DNA from: Chryseobacterium sp. UBA6632
GTDB taxonomy: Bacteria; Bacteroidota; Bacteroidia; Flavobacteriales; Weeksellaceae
DNA: 10,650 nt
Direction of reading: 5' to 3'
Assembly: GCA_002455915.1 (NCBI GenBank)
Contig: DKLU01000025.1
Span: forward strand, 1-10,650
Position numbers and translations under genes: made by a program. A model generated the notes under the pieces. It was given only the letters and a program-made list of their open reading frames with translations, did no database searches and was not told the origin of the DNA. This document shows, one piece after another, positions 6,294 to 10,650 of the stretch (position 1 is the first letter of the stretch; the number at the start of each line of letters is the position of its first letter).

Positions 6294-8102
6294 TTAATAT
6301 TGAATATTATAGGTAAAACCAATATGAAACCACCTTTGCGGCATTTTCACACCAAAAGCTTCAGAATATTTTGTATTTGTTAAATTGTTGATTAAAACGT
6401 AAATCGAAAAATCTTTTTGGTTGAAAGTCAGCTTTTCATCCACCAAATTATAACTCGATTGGTTCAGTCTGTCATTATATCGATAAACAACTTCATTGGT
6501 AAAATGTTTCAGGAAAGTAGTCTGTAATTTAGCAACAACTTGATGCTTTAAATTATCTAAAGTATATCTTGAAACAAAATCCTTAGGTTGCTTAAAATCA
6601 TTATCTAAATAAGTATATCCTAATGAATATTTCAGCCAACTCATCAACTGATGATTCACCTCTATTTCTACACCTTTCGTTTCAATATCGCCAACGTTTT
6701 GAGCATACCAAATAGGATCATCGATCGTCATTTTCATCCAATCAATCGAATTATTAGAGCTTCTTAAAAATCCGCTTACTTTTGCTAAAAGGCTCTTGGT
6801 CTGGTATTGATAACCAACTTCTGCATACAAGGCATTTTCAGGAACCAAAGCTTCATTTCCCTTTTCTGTATTGCTTGAATAATAAAGATCGGTAAATGTA
6901 GGAACTCGGTGAACTTTAGCGACATTTCCGTAGACTTTATTGTTTTCATTGAAATTATATCCTACATCTAAACCGGGATAGAAAAAATTGCCTTCATTAG
7001 AATAATTTGCCCAAGAAATTCCCGGAGATATATTCAGTTTTTTATCAAAAAAAGAAAAATAATGCTCAAAGAAAACCTGAGAAACAAAACGATCTCTATG
7101 TCCTAAATTATTACTTGCCAGAAATTCTTTTCTTAATTCTACCCCTAAACCCGTGGTTCCCAAAGCCCAATTATAGCTGGAATTTACTTCTCCACCTACA
7201 TTATTCCCAATGTGCATATTTCGGTAAACTTCCGGTTTATCTCTGATATACAAATACATATCCTGCCCTCTTCGCCAATATACATTCGAGTTGAGTTTAA
7301 GCTTTCCAAAACTCTGTCTGTGAGCCAAACTGATGATGGAAGCCTGCATTTCTTCATATTGCTCCGTTGCTTTTGCCGAAGAATAGAAACCGTTAGCTCC
7401 AAACTTTTTCTCCGAAAAACCAGCCTGCAATCTTAAATCTCCATCCTTGATTTTCAACTGACTCTGATAAAAAGCATTACGAATTTCATAATCCGTATTA
7501 TGCATATATCCCTGCGAACTGTTGGAGTTTATATTTAATGAATTTGAAAATTTTTCACCTCCCAGATTGGCATTCATTCCAAACCCATAGGTTTCATAAT
7601 CCCCCGCTTCGGCACTAATCTTTACTTTTTTGCCCTGATCGATCTTGGTGATAATATTAATGGCTCCCGCATAGGCATTTTGCCCGAATCTTCTTGCAGC
7701 AGGGCCTTTTATCACTTCAATTCGTTCAACATCTTCTAAATCCACAGGAATATTTAGGGAATTATGCCCGGTTTGAGAATCATTCATTCTAATTCCGTTA
7801 ATTAAAAGCAAAACCTGCTCAAAAGAACTTCCTCGGAAAGCCACATCACTTTGTACGCCATTAGCTCCTCTCCTTCTGATATCCATTCCGGCAACTTGCT
7901 GAAGCATTTCATCGATACTTTTTGCAGGCGAATTGGCAATTTCTTCCTTTGTGATCACCGTAATATTTTGATTCGCGGATTTATAAGGTGTAGAAATAAA
8001 TTTCCCCTGAATTTCAATCGTTTCGATGTCTGAACTCTTTTCCTGAGCGCTCAAGAAAAGTGCCGAACCCACGAAAAAAATGCTCCCTAGTTTTTTAATC
8101 AT
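6294..8102 (-). CDS. TonB-dependent outer-membrane receptor, BtuB-like
   Basis: Outer-membrane active transporter energised by TonB-ExbBD. It has 602 residues from ATG 8102; the frame extends two codons further to a TTG at 8108, but the ATG directly begins the signal peptide MIKKLGSIFFVGSALFLSAQ. A TonB-box-like IETIEIQ lies at about 26-32. The plug domain (about 43-153) carries IDEMLQQVAGMDIRRRG, FRGSSFEQVLLLINGIRMND and the VERIEVIKGPAARRFGQNAYAGAINIIT signature region. The 22-strand barrel follows and ends in an aromatic residue (YNIQY). There is no N-terminal carboxypeptidase-like extension, so it is not a SusC-type receptor. The closest architecture is the BtuB/colicin-receptor group, with a cobalamin, siderophore or other chelate substrate. 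No cobalamin riboswitch was recognised upstream, so the substrate is undecided. A promoter lies just upstream, and the DUF2490 gene follows. Confidence 0.93.
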   Translation of the reverse strand: MIKKLGSIFFVGSALFLSAQEKSSDIETIEIQGKFISTPYKSANQNITVITKEEIANSPAKSIDEMLQQVAGMDIRRRGANGVQSDVAFRGSSFEQVLLLINGIRMNDSQTGHNSLNIPVDLEDVERIEVIKGPAARRFGQNAYAGAINIITKIDQGKKVKISAEAGDYETYGFGMNANLGGEKFSNSLNINSNSSQGYMHNTDYEIRNAFYQSQLKIKDGDLRLQAGFSEKKFGANGFYSSAKATEQYEEMQASIISLAHRQSFGKLKLNSNVYWRRGQDMYLYIRDKPEVYRNMHIGNNVGGEVNSSYNWALGTTGLGVELRKEFLASNNLGHRDRFVSQVFFEHYFSFFDKKLNISPGISWANYSNEGNFFYPGLDVGYNFNENNKVYGNVAKVHRVPTFTDLYYSSNTEKGNEALVPENALYAEVGYQYQTKSLLAKVSGFLRSSNNSIDWMKMTIDDPIWYAQNVGDIETKGVEIEVNHQLMSWLKYSLGYTYLDNDFKQPKDFVSRYTLDNLKHQVVAKLQTTFLKHFTNEVVYRYNDRLNQSSYNLVDEKLTFNQKDFSIYVLINNLTNTKYSEAFGVKMPQRWFHIGFTYNIQY

Positions 8103-8145
8103 ACCCAAATAGTTTATTGCCGATTAGTTTCTTTTTTGCAAGCCC

Positions 8146-8176
8146 CAAAAGTACTGGAGTTCTATAAGATTAGAAA
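8146..8176 (-). promoter_or_regulatory. Promoter for the TonB-dependent receptor gene
   Basis: On the - strand, TTTC (8176-8173) is followed after 19 bases by TACTTTTG (8153-8146), an exact -7 element. Transcription from here gives a leader of about 40 bases to ATG 8102. It lies downstream of the - strand terminator at 8191-8220, so the receptor need not depend on transcription from further upstream. Confidence 0.65.
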
Positions 8177-8190
8177 ATGATAATTGTCAT

Positions 8191-8220
8191 AAAAAAAGAT
8201 GCAGTATGATACTGCATCTT
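8191..8220 (-). terminator. Strong intrinsic terminator on the - strand
   Basis: A perfect 11-bp stem (8196-8206 with 8210-8220, AAGATGCAGTA/TACTGCATCTT) with a 3-base loop. Read on the - strand it runs into seven T's (complement of 8191-8197). On the + strand it is followed by GGGAAG, so it terminates leftward transcription. The only candidate upstream on that strand is the 16-codon ORF at 8241-8291. Confidence 0.85.
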
Positions 8221-8240
8221 GGGAAGTAATGTAAATTCTT

Positions 8241-8291
8241 TTATCTTTTTCTCATTAAATGTGTAACTAGATCTCTGAATAATTTTCTCAT
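8241..8291 (-). CDS. Candidate 16-residue peptide MRKLFRDLVTHLMRKR
   Basis: ATG 8291 to TAA 8241 on the - strand, with an A-rich start context (TATAGAAATG) like other genes here. The stop lies 20 bases before a strong terminator of the same orientation. The peptide has basic ends (RK...RKR) around a hydrophobic middle and would form an amphipathic cationic helix. A candidate promoter sits 25 bases upstream. It could be an independent small protein, a leader peptide of an attenuator ahead of the receptor gene, or an accident within a small RNA. I recognise no family. Support comes from the promoter-ORF-terminator layout and the sharp contrast with the surrounding AT-rich DNA. Confidence 0.45.
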   Translation of the reverse strand: MRKLFRDLVTHLMRKR

Positions 8292-8315
8292 TTCTATATT
8301 ACATATTTATGAATA

Positions 8316-8346
8316 CAATTTTAACAAATTTTAAAATACCAAACAA
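8316..8346 (-). promoter_or_regulatory. Possible promoter for the mini-ORF transcript
   Basis: On the - strand, TTG (8346-8344), 20 bases, then TAAAATTG (8323-8316), one mismatch from TAnnTTTG. It predicts a start near 8309, about 18 bases before ATG 8291, and a total transcript of roughly 110-120 bases ending at the terminator. Confidence 0.35.
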
Positions 8347-8655
8347 TACCATAGTCATAAAAAGTAATAAATATCATAAAATTTAACATTGACTATCAAC
8401 AATTTGCAACAGAATCTCTCTTTTGATTGAAATATTTCAAATTTCCAACCCTTTAAAAACCTTATTGTTATGAATCTTTCAATTTTATAATATTTCTCTG
8501 TTGAATGTATTTTAAATTAACTCCTATTTTCTAATGATTTAAAATATTTTTCAACTTTAACATTTTATAATTAAAATCTAAATAATTTCACTGGGAAAAT
8601 CCTTATTATCAGAATGTAAATGCTAATGTCAATTCTAAAACAGCGAGTGTAATAT
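8347..8655. other. AT-rich intergenic stretch without a recognised gene
   Basis: About 310 very AT-rich bases with stops in all frames. The only internal structure noted is a perfect 14-bp palindrome, TTGAAATATTTCAA, at 8427-8440, which could bind a dimeric regulator but is also not improbable in DNA of this composition. Nothing resembling a tRNA, riboswitch or CRISPR repeat was seen. Confidence 0.6.
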
Positions 8656-8694
8656 ATGATTGATTCATATTAAAAATCAATTGAATCAAATCAT
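8656..8694. repeat. Inverted repeat upstream of uvrA, possible operator
   Basis: ATGATTGATTCA (8656-8667) is the inverse of TGAATCAAATCAT (8682-8694) with a single-base bulge and a 14-base loop. It is followed by A's rather than T's, so it is not a + strand terminator. It ends 21 bases before the uvrA -7 element, at the position where a -33 element or regulator would be. Confidence 0.45.
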
Positions 8695-8715
8695 AAAAAA
8701 TCCGCTAAAAATTCG

Positions 8716-8723
8716 TATTTTTG
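8716..8723 (+). promoter_or_regulatory. -7 promoter element for uvrA
   Basis: TATTTTTG is an exact TAnnTTTG, 17 bases before the uvrA ATG, giving a leader of about 12 bases. No clear -33 TTG is present at 17-23 bases upstream; the inverted repeat occupies that area. Confidence 0.55.
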
Positions 8724-8740
8724 TTAGTCTTAATTTTACT

Positions 8741-10650
8741 ATGGCTAATACAACAGATATAGATATTAAAAAGCAGATTTTCGTTAAGAATGCACACCTT
8801 AACAATCTGAAACACATAGATGTTCTCATCCCGAAAAATAAATTAATTGTCATTACAGGAGTTTCCGGAAGCGGAAAATCTTCATTGGCTTTTGACACTA
8901 TTTATGCTGAAGGACAGAGAAGATATGTCGAGAGTTTGAGCTCTTACGCCCGTCAGTTTTTGGGAAAATTAGAGAAACCGAAAGTTGATGATATTAAAGG
9001 TTTGGCACCTTCCATCGCGATCCAGCAAAAGGTAATTTCTTCGAATCCACGATCAACAGTGGGAACTTCTACGGAAATTTATGATTATATGAAACTTCTT
9101 TTCGCAAGAATCGGGAAAACATTTTCTCCGGTTTCGGGTGAAGAAGTGAAAAAAGATTCGGTGACGGATGTGGTAGATTTTATTAAATCTTCCAAAAAAG
9201 ACGTTTCATTTTTATTAACGGCTCCGTATGAATATGATGCTTCAAATTTTGGTGAAAATTTAAATGTCTTAAAACTGGCAGGTTTCACAAGATTAGAAAT
9301 CAATGGAAATGTAGCTGGAATCGAAGATTTGGAAAGTTTTGGTTTCACTCCCGAAAAAGGAATGGAAATCAATCTCGTGATCGACCGTTTTTCGTATGAA
9401 GAAGACGAAAGTTTCCTTCAGCGTCTAGCAGATTCTATCCAAATGGCTTTTTATGAAGGTCGTGGCTATTGTTCTTTAAAAAATACAGACACAGGAAAAA
9501 TAAAAGAATTTTCAAATAAATTTGAGCTTGACGGAATTGAATTTTTAGAACCAAATGTTCATTTTTTCAGCTTTAATAATCCTTATGGTGCTTGTCCGAC
9601 TTGCGAAGGTTACGGAAAAGTGATTGGAATTGATGAAGATTTAGTCATTCCAAATAAAACATTATCCGTTTTTGAAGATGCGGTTGCTTCATGGAAAGGC
9701 GAAAGCATGAGCGAATGGAAAAAAGATTTCATTAAAAAAGCAAAAGACTTCCCTATTCATAAGCCTTACCATCAATTATCCAAAGATCAGAAAAAATACC
9801 TTTGGAAAGGCGACGGAAAAAGCACGTTCCCTTCGATTGATAATTTCTTCAAAATGCTGGAGGAAAATTTATACAAAATCCAGTATCGTGTGATGCTTTC
9901 CCGTTATCGCGGAAAAACGCTTTGCCCGACTTGCGAAGGTTTGAGATTGCGTGAGGAAACGACTTGGGTAAAAATCGACGGACATAATATCCAATCGATG
10001 ATTGAGCTTCCTTTGGATGAACTCTTTCCTTTAATTAACAGCTTAAAACTGTCGGAACACGATCAGGAAGTTGCGAAAAGATTATTATACGAAATCACCA
10101 CCCGACTTGAATTTTTATTAAAAGTTGGTTTAGGATATTTAACGTTAAACAGAACATCAAATACGCTTTCAGGAGGTGAAAGTCAAAGAATTAATTTAGC
10201 AACCAGTTTGGGAAGTTCTTTGGTAGGTTCAATTTATATTTTGGATGAACCTTCAATCGGACTTCACTCAAGAGACACGGAAAATTTAATTGAAGTTTTA
10301 CAAAATCTTCGTGATCTGGGAAACACCGTAATCGTTGTAGAACACGATGAAGACGTGATGAAAGCTGCCGATTATATCATTGATATTGGTCCGGAAGCAG
10401 GTTATCTTGGTGGCGAACTGGTTTTTGCCGGAGATTATAAAGAACTGAAAGATGCAGATACTTTAACTTCGAAATATTTAACCGGAAGATTAGAAATTGA
10501 AGTTCCGAAAAAACGAAGAAAAGCAAAAGAATGGATTCATATAAAAGGCGCTCGACAAAACAATTTAAAGAATATTGATGTTGATGTTCCTTTGGAAAGC
10601 CTTGCTGTAATTTCCGGAGTGTCAGGAAGTGGAAAATCTACTTTGATGAA
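8741..10650 (+). CDS. uvrA: Excinuclease ABC subunit A (UvrA), 3' partial
   Basis: DNA-damage recognition ATPase of nucleotide excision repair, which loads UvrB at lesions. 636 complete codons are visible of a family length near 940; the frame runs off the window end without a stop. The first ATP-binding half is complete: Walker A GVSGSGKSS at 40-48, then the UvrB-binding and insertion region, and the zinc module with CPTCEG at 285-290 and again at 395-400. The ABC signature LSGGESQRI is at 476-484, Walker B YILDEPSIGLH has Asp502-Glu503, and the switch region is VVEHDED. The second half begins with GARQNNLKNID and its Walker A GVSGSGKST at 626-634, after which the window ends. ATG 8741 is supported by the promoter element just upstream. 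No frameshift or missing key residue is seen. Confidence 0.97.
   Translation, partial: MANTTDIDIKKQIFVKNAHLNNLKHIDVLIPKNKLIVITGVSGSGKSSLAFDTIYAEGQRRYVESLSSYARQFLGKLEKPKVDDIKGLAPSIAIQQKVISSNPRSTVGTSTEIYDYMKLLFARIGKTFSPVSGEEVKKDSVTDVVDFIKSSKKDVSFLLTAPYEYDASNFGENLNVLKLAGFTRLEINGNVAGIEDLESFGFTPEKGMEINLVIDRFSYEEDESFLQRLADSIQMAFYEGRGYCSLKNTDTGKIKEFSNKFELDGIEFLEPNVHFFSFNNPYGACPTCEGYGKVIGIDEDLVIPNKTLSVFEDAVASWKGESMSEWKKDFIKKAKDFPIHKPYHQLSKDQKKYLWKGDGKSTFPSIDNFFKMLEENLYKIQYRVMLSRYRGKTLCPTCEGLRLREETTWVKIDGHNIQSMIELPLDELFPLINSLKLSEHDQEVAKRLLYEITTRLEFLLKVGLGYLTLNRTSNTLSGGESQRINLATSLGSSLVGSIYILDEPSIGLHSRDTENLIEVLQNLRDLGNTVIVVEHDEDVMKAADYIIDIGPEAGYLGGELVFAGDYKELKDADTLTSKYLTGRLEIEVPKKRRKAKEWIHIKGARQNNLKNIDVDVPLESLAVISGVSGSGKSTLM

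Noticed and set aside
7007..7436. Open frames on both strands inside the TonB receptor region
   Set aside because: All overlap the well-supported receptor frame and show no family features.
8321..8389. 22-codon hydrophobic ORF on the - strand
   Set aside because: It consists of AT-rich sequence overlapping the candidate promoter of the mini-ORF, with composition expected from random AT-rich DNA.
8620..8652. 10-codon ORF MLMSILKQRV on the + strand
   Set aside because: Too short, with no promoter or conserved context; likely chance.
8103..8740. Cobalamin or other riboswitch upstream of the BtuB-like receptor
   Set aside because: The leader from the likely promoter is only about 40 bases, and no B12-box-like or conserved multi-stem structure was recognised in the gap.
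8686..9372. Open frames on the - strand at the start of uvrA
   Set aside because: These are antisense to an unmistakable UvrA sequence and carry no domain of their own.

Overview
The window looks like chromosomal DNA of a member of the Flavobacteriia, most likely close to Chryseobacterium. This rests on recalled protein resemblance, AT-rich intergenic DNA, A-rich start contexts instead of Shine-Dalgarno sites, and several exact copies of the Bacteroidota -7 promoter element TAnnTTTG just upstream of genes. No database search was possible.

Layout. (1) Bases 1-3458 are a fatty-acid beta-oxidation operon on the + strand: a thiolase cut at its 5' end by the window edge, then a long-chain-type acyl-CoA dehydrogenase. 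A small, AT-richer four-helix-bundle (S23/IVS family) gene sits between them. It is bracketed by three copies of a short repeat, two direct and one inverted, and this is the most element-like structure in the window. A bidirectional terminator closes the operon. (2) Bases 3513-5503 hold a DUF805 membrane protein (-), a small secreted protein of unknown function (+), a tandem-repeat YegP/DUF1508 protein (+), and a stand-alone HD hydrolase resembling the small alarmone hydrolase Mesh1 (+). (3) Bases 5500-8102 (-) encode a BtuB-type TonB-dependent outer-membrane receptor followed by a DUF2490 outer-membrane protein, which overlaps the HD gene tail to tail by 4 bases. (4) Bases 8103-8740 are a 640-base AT-rich gap. 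It is not empty: on the - strand it holds a possible promoter, a 16-codon ORF (MRKLFRDLVTHLMRKR) and a perfect 11-bp hairpin with a T-tract, a compact candidate small-peptide transcript ahead of the receptor gene. (5) From 8741 to the window end (+) is the nucleotide excision repair ATPase UvrA, cut off at its second Walker A motif.

How the genes relate. The thiolase and acyl-CoA dehydrogenase act in the same beta-oxidation cycle. The receptor and DUF2490 protein are both exported to the envelope and may be co-expressed. The remaining genes look like independent short transcription units, several with their own promoter and terminator. The two places most worth attention are the repeat-bracketed four-helix gene inside the fad operon and the mini-ORF/terminator unit before the receptor gene.
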